Of a stretch of DNA of 64,000 nucleotides, positions 34,505 to 45,208 are shown piece by piece. Position 1 is the first letter of the stretch; each line of letters starts with the position of its first letter. The stretch is taken from NCBI GenBank assembly GCA_029582265.1, contig CM055827.1, positions 2,015,349 to 2,079,348 on the forward strand, given 5' to 3'. This DNA comes from Zoroaster sp. YZ-2022 (Eukaryota; Echinodermata; Asteroidea; Forcipulatida; Zoroasteridae). The translations under genes were made by a program, and so were the position numbers. Under the pieces are notes generated by a model, which did not search any database, was not told the DNA's origin, and saw only the letters and a program-made list of their open reading frames with translations.

Positions 34505-34648
34505 GGAGAAAAGTAAGGTAAGGCGCCTTGCTAAAGGACACTAGCATCAGGGAATTATGGTCTTTGCCAGGATTCAAAAACACAATCTGAAGATTTGACC
34601 ATTAGAGCACAAACAAATCCAGTTCACTAAACCGCTCAGCCATGTCAT
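34505..34648 (-). mobile_element. Decayed tRNA-derived SINE head, minus strand
   Basis: On the minus strand: ATGGCTGAGCGGTTTAGTG (A box), TTGAATCCTGGCAAAGACC (B box region) and AGTGTCCTTTAGCAAGG. It ends about 50 bases before the first CERS1 exon seen. Confidence 0.6.
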
Positions 34649-34699
34649 ACTTAAATATCAAATCTTAAAACCTCTAAAACTTATTCTCTTTACCAACAG

Positions 34700-34859
34700 C
34701 CAACTGCCTCCGCCTACAACCTAGTGCAGGGCAGCGTTGACAAGATGCCAGAGAGTGCCTGGCGCTTGTTCTTCTACGCTACATCCTGGTCATTTGTTGC
34801 CTACGTTGTCTTTAATGCAGAGTTTGATATATTTGGAGATCCACCATCAGTCTTCAAAG
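34700..34859 (+). CDS. CERS1 exon (first one recognised)
   Basis: Acceptor TTTACCAACAG (ends 34699) and donor AAAG|GTGAG. It encodes residues 1-53 of the visible part: PTASAYNLVQGSVDKMPESA, then WRLFFYATSWSFVAYVVF, then NAEFDIFGDPPSVFK. MPESAW and DPPSVF are near-identical to vertebrate CERS1 and differ from CERS2-6, which is the main reason for calling the CERS1 branch. WRLFFYATSWSFVAYVVF is a membrane segment that opens the TLC (TRAM-LAG1-CLN8) domain. The frame stays open to the acceptor, so an upstream coding exon must exist; it was not identified. A decayed SINE lies directly upstream. Confidence 0.92.
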
Positions 34860-34982
34860 GTGAGAATACTCCCAGACTTAGAGTACAGAAACAATGTTCT
34901 CAAGTACAAGTACTCAAACTCAAGATTTGTAGCAGAAGACTTTTCATAATTGTGAGTACAGAAAAATAGTCGAGTAAGATTA

Positions 34983-35417
34983 GGCCATTTTTAAAAAATA
35001 ACTTAGATTATGGACCCACCGCCAAAAAAACTTTAAAAAAAGGTTTAAACAAATTATAATAAATTGCTTGCAGTGCAGTGGCTCTATGACTTTCCGTGGT
35101 TGCAGCACATTTTAGTGTATATGTATTGCATTTACCTAGCTGCGCGACGCCGTATCTCGCCTCCCTTACCTTCAAATGTTCATGCAATTCACGATGACGG
35201 TGGAGAAAACAATAACAAAATGTCTGGTTACCACTCACTGTGCCATGAATCATTGGTGCCGTGAATCCATGTACAGACTATGAAAAAAATCAACGATTGA
35301 GGGCGCTCTAATAGTAACTGGTGGTGGTGTTTTTTTTGTTTTTTTCCCCCTGTTAACCCACCCAACTTCGGGAGAAAAAAATTCCGTAATCCAAGTAATT
35401 AAATTAAAAAAATGGTC
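34983..35417. mobile_element. MITE in CERS1 intron, GGCCATTTTTTAA ends
   Basis: Left end GGCCATTTTTAAAAAATAA plus GATTATGG and right end CCGTAATCCAAGTAATT plus AAAAATGGTC are imperfect inverse copies. A second, inverted copy is at 40850-41526. The core contains GCGCTCTAATAGTAACT and CACTGTGCCATGAATCATTG. Confidence 0.65.
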
Positions 35418-35444
35418 TTACTCAAACTCCAGATTTGTACACAG

Positions 35445-37365
35445 CAGGGCTCGATTTAGACACTAGCCCGGCGTACAAACACTAGTCAAGAGTGCCGCGG
35501 GCTAGTCAAACTTGCTTCTGGGTAGCCCGGCCGGGCTAGTCAAAAATTAACAACTTACCTTTGTAATTTTCTAGCTGTTATGTGATATTTGATTTTTAAT
35601 ATGTAAATAAAACAAAAATAAACTTGAACGTTGGAGTGTTAATTGTCATTAATGTTGTCAGTTGTTACTCATTACTGACTCATGTTTTGGTTTGACGTTA
35701 ATGACCTACAACATCGAGCATGGTGAGAGCGGGACGAGCGTGTGCATGGGCATACAAACGACGTTACACTTACAGTACACATACGACATGCACACACACG
35801 TACACACAGCAGCTAGCTCCACGATCACTGAATCAATGGTACCCGACGCTCTTTACGTGATTGCGTGTTTCGGTGTCCAGGAACCGCACCATGCATGACG
35901 TACCGAATCAGATGAATCAGAGGAGGAGAGAAACACAGATATAACTCCGATGTGGCCTGGATGAAGACGAATCAGATAACTCATCTTTCTAAATTTACAG
36001 TGAACGATTTCCCCTGTTTCGCATCGCAAAATGCGATGTAATTTGGGCAATCTGCGATGGAATTTCAAACAATGCATCGCAGATTTTGCGATACAAATTT
36101 CGACAGATTTATAAACATTTTTGAAATCATATTCACAAACCTTTCCCGAAATAACGTTTACATGTATATTTCCGACCAAAATATCGAGCTATCCGTCCCG
36201 ACTGGTGTTTGTTTCCGTGTGTCCAGACCACGCCGGGGTATGTCCATGCGACGTACGTACCCGTGTTCAACGATGACTTCACGCCGATGCGACGGTGTTG
36301 ATGCAACAGTAAACACAACTTTATTTTCCAGCAATCCGTAAAGGTTTTTTCCGCAATGCCTAAAATTCTATGTGCATGCATTATTTTTCTGCTGATGAAT
36401 TAACTACGAGCGAAATTCCCGAAATGGAAAACACGCAACAACCGCCCATTTTTTTTTTTTTTTTAGCTTCGCACGTGTTTATTTTTTCTTCTCCTGAGTT
36501 TCGGGGTTGGAACATTGAGCAATTGAGCCACCCCCAATATACACAATAGTACCGTGTTCAGTTGACATGTGCGCTTTCATACGATCACTACGGCCGTATT
36601 CAACAAACTCTAGAAACGTTACCGTAACTTCGTTTTATAATAAAAGTTTTGAAAATTAACAAAATGAGCATTCATTTATATATGTAGTGGTGAGATTTAG
36701 AATCATTTGCACACAATATGATTGCGTTTTCAACCACTCATTTTCCTGGCCGAATTTTTAATAATCAAAATCAAGCTTGATCATACCACAAAGTAAAGTT
36801 ACACTCGTGAAATTCACTTTGAAAAGCACCCGAACATGTCGCAGTCGGTAATTTGTTTTCGTGATATTGCCTCTGTTTTAGCGATCGATAATAATGTAAA
36901 CAAAACAAGAAAATGGACGGAGGACTAACTTTCATGAATGATTGCAATTTGGCGAAATAACGGTTACACGTGAGTTTTTTTTACCACCTGTGGCTCAATT
37001 TCCGGACACTAAAAATTATTATTTCTGGTAAAATTTGGACATTCATATTATGAACCAAACGACAGTAAAGCCTTAAAAAAAAAAACCTTTACCTATGCAC
37101 ACTACATACTGTAATTTTAAGCATTTTTAAATTTGCTATACAAAATTCACAGATTGCTATACAAAAAAATTATTTTGCTATGCAAATTCAGTTTTTGCAT
37201 CGCAGTTTTGCTATGCAAAATTTTTGAACGAAATCGTTCCCTTTACCCTGTCAGTTTCCCGTGTGGTGTAAATGGTCGGGCTAGTGAAAATTTGTGAGGG
37301 CTAGTCAAAAATACATCTGACTAGCCCGGTGGTCTAGTCAGGAAAAAAAGTTAGCGCAAGCCCTG
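35445..37365. mobile_element. CAGGGCT-ended element with 6-bp flanks, in CERS1 intron
   Basis: Ends CAGGGCTCGATTTAG and TTAGCGCAAGCCCTG, flanked by ACACAG on each side (35439-35444 and 37366-37371). Subterminal CTAGCCCG / GACTAGCCCGG motifs occur on both sides. TTTGCTATGCAAAATTTTTG (about 37195) is paired with TTGCGATACAAATTTCG-like sequence at about 36085. No transposase recognised. A hAT-type origin is inferred from the ends. Confidence 0.65.
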
Positions 37366-37371
37366 ACACAG

Positions 37372-38395
37372 GTACAATTACTTCAACTCCAGACTCGTAG
37401 TGGAGAAATTTTTGTACGAGTACACAATACAGAAGAAGATTGTTGAACAATATTCATTTCTTTAAATGATAATTAAGACCATCAGAAGAACACCCCTATA
37501 ATGAACACTAGGTTACACTGAACATAACCCTTGGCTCCCATGTCTTGATGAAGCAGTGCAACTATGAGTCATTTTAACGAACAACCATCAATGTTTTGTG
37601 TTGCCTTCCCCCCCCCCCCCTCAATGTTTGTTGTAGTGATGTTACGCTGAAGTATCCTAATTCAATCCTATGAATGAACATACCTTGTTATGGAAATGTA
37701 TAATTTAATTGTGGTGTTTTCATACAGTTTGTTGCAAAAGAAACGATCACCTTCTCTTTGATGATTGTCTGTACAGACCACACTTAACCTGGCATTGAAT
37801 TGCATTCTTGATGTAGCAAGGCAATTATTTTCTCAATAAAGAGCACTTCCATTAGAAAATACAAATGATTGTGGGAACACTTCAAAGGGTATGACAAGGC
37901 AAAGGATAAGGTGGCCTCTGCGATGTTCAAGACCTAAATTCTATGCCCTGTTAATTTAACCAAAAAGGTTTTGTAACCAATAGATAAATAAATAAATCAA
38001 TAAAAAGCCTTTGCCGAAATTTCCCATTTATAATCAAGTGTTGCCCAATCATCTGTGTTTTCCATTAGTTTACCAGTAACTTCTATCAACTGTCACTGCC
38101 ATTGCTACTTTACTTGAGGAAATGAAACTAACAGAGTTCAAAAACAGTTCTCAGAACATGTTTTACACTTACAGTAAATATGTTCTTAGGGAACAGTTAA
38201 ATCAAGCTTTTTACAGTTATTTTGTGAAATTTCCCTGTATTCAAAGTATCTGTTTCCCTTTCTAAAAGGAAATAAGCAGTGTCGGTAAAATAACAAACAT
38301 GTGCGACCATCATTAATTTGAAATCTGTTGTGAGGGAAAAAAAGAGTTATCGTTTGATCTTGACTCAATTCTTGAATTGGCTTTGTTTTTGACAG
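37372..38395. other. CERS1 intron, unique part
   Basis: A C-tract at 37608-37620. Nothing else recognised. Confidence 0.4.
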
Positions 38396-38576
38396 GATGG
38401 TACCCTGCTATGGAGGTTCCATCATTGGTGTACTGGGCCTATGCAATCCAATGTAGCTTCTACCTTCATTGCTTCTTTGCTACCATATTTCTGGACGTCT
38501 GGAGGAAGGATTCTTTTATGCTGGTTATGCATCATGTACTCACCTTAAGCCTCATAGGATTCTCATATGCATCCAG
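38396..38576 (+). CDS. CERS1 exon with catalytic His-His
   Basis: Acceptor TTTTTGACAG and donor CCAG|GTTGG. Residues 54-114: GWYPAMEVPSLVYWAYAIQ, CSFYLHCFFATIFLDVW, RKDSFMLVMHHVLTL and SLIGFSYASR. WRKDS and the paired histidines (99-100 of the visible protein) match the start of the Lag1 motif. In the family these histidines are needed for catalysis. Two membrane segments are visible. The last codon (AG|G, Arg) is completed by the next exon. Confidence 0.95.
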
Positions 38577-38820
38577 GTTGGTTGATACATGACATCGCAT
38601 ATTTGCTTGCACAACCTCTCTGTTGATCAATGGCAGGCAATAGAAGTAGTGATGTCTATGAATGTCATGAGTTTTGATGACCTCATTACATCATACAACT
38701 ATTGGTTGGCCGAACACATACATCACATGCTTATTTACCCCGCGCACTTCTATTGATCAGTGACAGGCCAAAATAATATTGTCTATAGAAGTCATTATGT
38801 TTTTTTAACGGTTTTACCCA

Positions 38821-39133
38821 TTAACCCTCCTACTGTTGCTGCACTTTAGTGAGAAGTTGCTAAAGAGGTCAAAATCAGTCAACTGTCTGTTTTGACTGTT
38901 GACCCAAATGTGCACACAGGGGCATTTTTGACTGGTTTTTACTGTCATTTTGACCACCCTGAACAATACCAGACAATGCTTTTACCAGTCAAAAATGGTC
39001 GACTCATTTTGACCTGGAAATGTACTTATTACACGTAAGGTTTGACAGTGTTGGACTTTTCAGTGCACTAGATATACCTTGGCAAGTATATAAACATTTT
39101 GACTGATTTTGACCCTTGTAGTAGGAGGGTTAA
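38821..39133. mobile_element. TTAA-flanked element, GTCAAAA-rich family
   Basis: TTAA at both edges with CCCTCCTACT and inverse AGTAGGAGGG ends. GTCAAAA or its inverse TTTTGAC recurs about a dozen times, with CAGTGCACTAGATATACCTT near the right end. Other copies: 18205-18728, 41171-41467 (inverted), 48489-48802, 57451-57629 (internally deleted), 62406-62716 (inverted). Confidence 0.85.
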
Positions 39134-39194
39134 GCATGGTTTTACAGTAAATATGTTCCAAAATAAATTTATGGTGGGACCTGTCATATACATG

Positions 39195-39746
39195 TATACA
39201 TAACAGCAAAAGAAACGTCACCCCCTAAATTTGGATAAGTCTGAGAACGTGTTTAGCTTATGTGTCCTCAGACGTCATGCATGACAAATTTTGAGGTCAA
39301 CCAAATTTGCCACATTGTGTTCGTGTTACACTCCATACTCATAATATTCTTCATTAACCCTCCTATGCCCAGGCTGAAATTTGGCCCAGTCAGCACGGCA
39401 CTCACAGACAGTCACTTGAGTATTTTTGGGTGCATTTCCAATTGGTACAGTTGTAGGTCAAACCACAGAGTCACACACAGCTGTGTATGAGTGCACTGCA
39501 CAAAGTCAATGGGTTGGGAGTTACATACAAATTTTGAGTGTCTTTGGGTTTGACCTCCTATCACACAGCCACATGTGTTTGCATGTTTTTGAGTGCACTG
39601 CACAAAGTCAATGGGTTAAGAGAGACATACAAATTTTGAGTGTCTTTGAGTGTTAAACCTATAGGAGGGTTAAACAAATTATATTAATTATAAAATGAAA
39701 ATAATAAATATTTTTAGGGGTGACGTTTCTTTTGCTGTTATGTATA
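39195..39746. mobile_element. MITE, AACAGCAAAAGAAACGTCAC ends, interrupted
   Basis: Perfect 30-bp inverted ends around AACAGCAAAAGAAACGTCAC, bounded by TATA, which fits TA target duplication of Tc1/mariner-type elements. The middle is occupied by the TTAA element at 39354-39673. Confidence 0.8.
39354..39673. mobile_element. TTAA-flanked MITE, TTAACCCTCCTATGCCCAG family, copy 2
   Basis: Same family as 681-1011, with TTAA on both sides; nested within the MITE at 39195-39746. Confidence 0.8.
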
Positions 39747-40159
39747 TTAATTTTGGCACTTTTTTTTTTTACTGTTTTATGTGTTTGACCAATTTATTAT
39801 TGAAATAACTTATTTCAAAATATTTGTTTCCCGTTTTAAAAGGAAATTATCAGTGTTCAACTTTCAGAATCTGTCGGTAAATAGCTAAAAACCATGACAA
39901 TACATCTTTAAGGCCAAAACAAAGGATAAAAACAAACCGGAGTCTCCGATTTCTGGTCATAGGTCGGCTTCAAAATCTGTGCGGTGACATGTTTGTAAAA
40001 AAAAAATTATAGCAATAAAATTATACATGTTAAATGATACATGTTAAATGATACATGTTAACATGTGTACGTGGTTATTGGAACAAACCAAATTTCCCAT
40101 ACACAAAGTATTCTGCAGTGTTGTGTTTAAAACACATTGCCAATGGTGTACATACTGGA
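39747..40159. other. CERS1 intron, unique part
   Basis: Includes a short triplicate ATACATGTTAAATG at about 40022-40060. TTTCTGGTCATAGGTCGGCTT (39950-39972) is shared with the dispersed repeat near 42110. No exon. Confidence 0.4.
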
Positions 40160-40506
40160 GTGTCGTGGCCGAGCGGTCTAGCTTACCGGACTCAAGTTCT
40201 GGTGTTAGTAGCAGAATGTGGGTTTGAAACCCAGCCGTGACACTTGTGTCCTTGAGCAAGACACTTAACCATAATTGCTTCTCTCCACCCAGGGGTTAAA
40301 CGGGTACCTGTGAGGGCAGAGTTGGTTGATTAGCCCTATATGTGCTGTAATGGCAGCAATTGAGCTATATACTCCCCAGGGAGCTGAGATGGTTTCAGGA
40401 ATGATTTATGAGCCTTATGAGCAGGGCTAATAATATAAATGCGCCTTGAGCACCACTCGGTTGGTGGATACGTGCGCTATATAAGTCCACACATTATTAT
40501 TATTAA
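40160..40506 (+). mobile_element. tRNA-Leu(CAA)-derived SINE in CERS1 intron
   Basis: A box GTGGCCGAGCGGTCT, anticodon arm CCGGACTCAAGTTCTGG (anticodon CAA), B box GGGTTTGAAACCC, then GTGTCCTTGAGCAAGACA, and the L2-like tail GTGCGCTATATAAG with (TTA)n. It corresponds to the second body type of the dimer at 29901-30452. Confidence 0.85.
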
Positions 40507-40587
40507 TCTCTATAGCAATCATTGACTGTGCATTGCCTCTAGAAAAAGAACTGAATCAGGAAATTAATAAAGAACACACACACGCTT

Positions 40588-40678
40588 CTAAACCCTAACT
40601 CCCTAGACAACAAAAGCAGTTGGGGGATTTTGAAGGATTTTTATTGTTCAGTAACAATGCTTAGGGAGTTAGGGTTAA
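40588..40678. mobile_element. Short TTAA MITE, third copy (inverted)
   Basis: AACCCTAACTCCCTAG to CTTAGGGAGTTAGGGTTAA; the left TTAA has mutated to CTAA. Same core as 7211-7300. Confidence 0.75.
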
Positions 40679-40849
40679 TGTCATGCAGAATTTCATCATG
40701 CAAGCAATGACACCGAGTTAATAGATAAGTCGTGTGTACAAATCAGACATGTCTACATGCAATCTTTATGCGACATTACTGATTCCCATTACTAGCAAAT
40801 CCTTTAGAAAAACTTTCATAATATAGTGTAGACATCAATACACTGGTGA

Positions 40850-41526
40850 TGAGGCAATTTTTTTTAAATTACTTGGATTACGGATTTTTTTTTCTCGAAG
40901 TTGGGTGGGTAACAGGGGAAAAAACTCCATTGATATTAGAGCACCCTCAATTGTTGAATTTTTTCATAGTCTGTACACGGACTCATGGCACCAATAATTC
41001 GTGGCACATTGAGTGGCAACCAGACATTTTTTTGTTTTTTTCCACTGTCTTCGCGAATTGCATGAAAATTTGCAGGTAAGGGAGGGGGAATCGAGTTACG
41101 GTGTGGTGCAGCTAATATATGCTGCATGCAAGGAAAGTCGAAATAGAGCTACTGCACTACAGGTTTTTTTTTAACCCGCCTACTACTACAATGGTCAAAA
41201 TCAGACAAAATGTTGATAAACTAGGTATATTTCGTGCACATAAAAAGTCGAACACTGTAGTAAGTACATTTACAGGTCAAAATGAGTCAACCGTTTTTGA
41301 CTGATATAAGCATTGTCTGGTATTGTTCAGGGTGGTCAAAATGACAATAAAAACCAGTCAAAATGCCCCTGTGTGCACATTTTGGGTCAACAGTCAAACA
41401 GGCAGTTGACTGGTTTTGACCTCTTTAGCAACTTCCCACTAAAGTGCAGCAATAGTAGAAGGGTTAACCTTCAGGAATTGTGATTTTTGGGCAGTGGGTA
41501 CGTTATCCAAGTTATTAAAAAAAAAT
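40850..41526. mobile_element. MITE (34983 family), inverted, interrupted by a TTAA element
   Basis: Left TTAAATTACTTGGATTACGG and right TTATCCAAGTTATT plus AAAAATGGCC. The core TGGCACCAATAATTCGTGG matches the inverse of 35220-35260. The element at 41171-41467 sits inside. Confidence 0.65.
41171..41467. mobile_element. TTAA-flanked GTCAAAA-rich element (inverted copy)
   Basis: TTAACCCGCCTACTAC to TAGTAGAAGGGTTAA; inverted relative to 38821-39133. Confidence 0.8.
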
Positions 41527-41759
41527 GGCCTTAGACAAAGAGCTATTACTCCTTGTGGGGTGGGGGTTTAAAATCCTGCATATCTATCCTTGGTCACAAA
41601 GTCATTTTATTTATTTACATATTTAAGTAGGTATCACAAATTGGCAGGCCTTGTGTCCCTGGTGCCCCTTAAAAATGTTCCCATAGACATTTAGATTTGC
41701 TAATGGAAGTGCCTTTTACCCAAGGGAAAATTACTCTGCCCATACTTAAGCAAAATTGA

Positions 41760-42135
41760 AAGCCCAAGTAGAAGATTCTCATGAAAGCTGAATTCACCTT
41801 TTCTCGTTTAGGCCACAAAAAAAAAGTCTTCGGTGTCTGGTCTCCGTGCGCATTTTCTTTTCTTTTTGCTATGAAACGATGTCCAATTGCAGCCAAAATT
41901 GGTGGATCTATTGAAATTCTTTCATTCTGTGTTTTAAATGACATTTTCCTGATTTTCGAGGCCTCTCTTAGCCACCATACTTTGTGTACATGGGAAATTT
42001 GGTCTGCTTCCAATAACTGCGTATACGTCATGTATCACATATTTCATTTGGTTGGGAAAAAAAAAAAGATTACCAAAAAAAAACAAAAACATCACTGCAC
42101 CAATTTTGAAGCCCACCTATGACCAGAAACCGGAG
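41760..42135. repeat. Dispersed repeat shared with 62915-63130
   Basis: GAGGCCTCTCTTAGCCACCA and ATGGGAAATTTGGTC are found in inverse orientation at 62915-62975. CCAGAAACCGGAGACT is also shared. The termini are not defined. Confidence 0.6.
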
Positions 42136-42806
42136 ACTTTTTTTGGTTGGCCTTATGTATATTCCTGCGATACATGTAGTTTGAGTTTGAGCTATAATAC
42201 GCTCACACTGAACACAAAAGAGTTTCGTGTTTGCCTTTTGATTCTCATAAATTGATAAAAGCTCAGTATGCATTACATGTATTTGAGGATAAAGAAATAT
42301 GTATAGTAATCAGTATAAAATACAGCCCCGTACGTTGGCATATTTCTGAGATAATTGGCAAACTTGTTCTTTACCATTAAATGGATATTTGGTATTTTCT
42401 CTGAATTGAAAGCATTTAATTTCTCAGGAGGAGAGGTACTTTTCACATATGGTATACAAATGGATTGAAGTGAACAAGATATTCACAGAAAGTCCAAATT
42501 CCCAATATATTTCATGTCGTCATGTGTCCGGAAGAAGGACGTAACGAAAGTATGATTGGCAAAAGGTTGTAAGCAATTAATGTGCAAAATTGTGTATCAA
42601 GAAAACTGAGTTTGAAAGTTTAGTTGTTTTTCTGCCATTTATAAGTCATTGTAGGAAAGTTAAATTCCGCATGGGAATGGAAAAACATGTTTTGGGAGTA
42701 ATTCTAGCAACAAATATATAACCGTTTTGCCCTACATGTACTTTTTTTCAAAGGAGCCATTTTATTGCTTACGACCTTCTGCTGGGACACAGATTTGTAC
42801 TTTGTG

Positions 42807-42850
42807 TGCCCGGAAGAAGGTTGTAGAGCCTTACAACCTTCTTCCAGGCA
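42807..42850. repeat. Short near-perfect hairpin
   Basis: TGCCCGGAAGAAGGTTGTA pairs with TACAACCTTCTTCCAGGCA over 19 bp with one mismatch and a six-base loop. A third related string, TGTCCGGAAGAAGG, lies at about 42524. Located in the second CERS1 intron. Confidence 0.8.
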
Positions 42851-43024
42851 TACAATGATCTATTCTAAAAGGCTATACTGAAAACTTTGTTAAACAAAGT
42901 AATAATAATGTTTGTCATCTCTCCATCAAGTTCATGTATATTTGTTAAAATATTTCCAGCAGTATGCTTTAAATATTTTGTAAAACTCTATTTTAAAATA
43001 TCCATGTTGATTTACCCTATGTAG

Positions 43025-43189
43025 GTATCATAACATTGGCATATTGGTAATCTTCTGCCATGACTTCTGTGATATCTGTCTTGAGTTCTCCAAGATCAAC
43101 ATTTACTTAAAGGTCCGGAAAGATGGAACGTTTTACAAGAGCCACGAGACATTAGCCAATATAGGCTTTGTCTTTTTCTCAACATCTTG
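43025..43189 (+). CDS. CERS1 exon, Lag1 motif
   Basis: Acceptor ACCCTATGTAG and donor CTTG|GTAAGG. Residues 115-169: YHNIGILVIFCHDFCDICLE, FSKINIYLKVRKDGTFYKSH, ETLANIGFVFFSTSW. The HD..D acidic pair (Asp127, Asp130) and LEFSKINIYLK are conserved Lag1 motif positions and align with HDISDVQLEFTKLNIYFKS of human CERS1. All expected active-site residues are present, so the enzyme is probably functional. Confidence 0.95.
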
Positions 43190-43728
43190 GTAAGGATTTC
43201 CCCATTGGATCCACAAAAATATGTAAACAAATTTCTGGTCATAGCTGAGCTTTAAAAGTGTTATGGCTACCAGAAATAGGAAACTTTCTTGCTAAAACTT
43301 CAGATTGTAGGTTAGTAATTTCTCAGCAGAATCTTGGTTTTCCAACTGTCCAAACATATATGATGCTGTTGTTATACATCTGAAGTATTTTGCATTGCAT
43401 GAAAAAAAAATCGACCGAGATGACTTATTTGAACGTATGCATTACTTGTCCATAGCATTACAGGGTGTGACATTATGGGTAACCCACTTACCAGGGCAAC
43501 CTAGTGAAGTGATGATGTTTGCCGACTGGGAAACCTAAACTTTGATTGTAAAATAAAATATCAGTTCAAACTGCTCATTACCTCTATGATTCTGAAGAAA
43601 AAATAATCAAAATTAACTAGCTTTTTTTCTATGAGTGAACATGTGTAGCTCATTTGAGGTAGCAAGGTTGCTGCTTATGGAAAACGGTTTTGATGGGAAG
43701 CGTTTGTGCTTCGCTTGTATCTTGGCTT

Positions 43729-44128
43729 TACTGTAAAACTGGTAATTTTCGCGCAACATTTATTTTCGCGCTTTTCGCGTAACGATTAGACAGCATGAAT
43801 TTAAAAACACGTGAATTTATTACCTGCCCGGTGGATTGGTAAGTTACTAATATTTTCTTTGTTTACCTCTACCCCCGGCCCCGTAATGAAGACGTACCTA
43901 CATGTACATATATGTATATAAGCATTGTGCATAGCGCCGGTGCATGACTTCGGCACTATAATTAGTTCACCTTTTGAAGTGGTAAATACATGTACGTGTC
44001 AACCACATAGTGTGCATTGTACTACAAGTCAAATATTTACCGTGCGCGAAAGCAACAACCCGCGAATGTGTCGGTAGGGTGGCTGAGCGCGAAAAATTAC
44101 TCGCGCGAAAATTACCAGTTTTACAGTA
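43729..44128. mobile_element. MITE, TACTGTAAAACTGGTAATTT ends
   Basis: Inverted ends TACTGTAAAACTGGTAATTT and AAATTACCAGTTTTACAGTA, with CGCGCGAAAA subterminal motifs. About 400 bp, bounded by TA. Ends of this kind are common in MITEs of marine invertebrates (from memory). Confidence 0.85.
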
Positions 44129-44298
44129 CCATTTTGCTTTTAGTCTGTCTAAACAAATTTTTGTACAATGCACATAATACACTTAATAGGAAGTCCAGTA
44201 ACCAGTCATACATGTTATTTGACCGATGCACTTTGGGGTTAAACTTGCCAAATGAACACCGCAAAGCTTGACCAAGGTAATGTTTGATAGCAACAATT

Positions 44299-44420
44299 GT
44301 CCTGAAGACGATCAGAGCATACTGATCGAAACGTTGAGTTGTAACCTCCAGTTCTTTTCAGAACTAATTACTACTCAATTAAGAATTTCACATGGTGTCA
44401 CCACAAACAGTCTTTACTTA
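44299..44420 (+). repeat. GATCAG-hairpin repeat copy
   Basis: CCTGAAGACGATCAG, AGCATA, CTGATCGAAACGTTGAG, then CACATGGTGTCACCACAAAC. It has the best match to a CTGANGA - stem - GAAAC order in the window. Confidence 0.8.
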
Positions 44421-44601
44421 ACAATTGTCATAGAAAAGTGTTACTTCATTGGTCAATGGGTGCTGTTTAATTAACCAGTCAGGATTGGTCTGTTGCTGTC
44501 TTATATTGTCATCAGATCAGGTTATTGTTATGTATATACTGGTTCCCCATCAAGGTACCATATTTGGTTTATTGATGTTCTTTGTCTTATTTTGTTGGCA
44601 G

Positions 44602-44755
44602 GTTCTTGCTACGTATGTACTGGTTCCCTCTGAAGGTACTGTACTCTATCCTGCCGTCGACAGCCAAGGTTTACTATGACGACCACCTTCCATTTGGTGT
44701 TGAGTTTAACATTATGCTATGGCTTCTTCTGGGGATGGACCTCTACTGGTTTACC
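44602..44755 (+). CDS. CERS1 exon, late membrane segments
   Basis: Acceptor TTTTGTTGGCAG and donor TTTACC|GTAAG. Residues 169-220: FLLRMYWFPLKVLYSILPST, AKVYYDDHLPFGVEFN, IMLWLLLGMDLYWFT. R-x-YWFPLKVLY and LYWF are CERS1 signatures. In other CERS enzymes the loop between the last two membrane helices sets acyl-chain preference; here that region is about PSTAKVYYDDHLPFGVE. The upstream intron carries a MITE (43729-44128) and a GATCAG-family repeat. Confidence 0.95.
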
Positions 44756-45208
44756 GTAAGTTTTTCAGATCATCAAATGTTTTCAAATCACCAAATTGAC
44801 ATCACAGATTTTAATAAGACAACCCAAGTGTTAGGTACCATTAGAAAGCTCTTTTTTTATCGAATTCAGAAATAGAAACATCTGTTTTGAAAAATGCTGA
44901 CTTGTCTCTCATTTTGTGGGAGTGGGTCACAAATGGTTCTAGATAAAAGCTGTACAGGACTCTGGCAGAAAACATGAAGTCTTCAGAACAGAACAAATTA
45001 ATAATGTGTTTTATCATCTACACCTCAAATCGTATTTATCTGTAATTTTGACTTGATTTTATGTACACAGTGTAAAAAGTGCACAATTAAACATACACCA
45101 TGAATTTGCTCTGGTACAAAACCAGTGTAAACATATGACATGGTCTGTAAACTTCAAGGGAATTGACTATGCAAATATATAAATTTTTTGAGTGAACAAA
45201 GAAAAATA

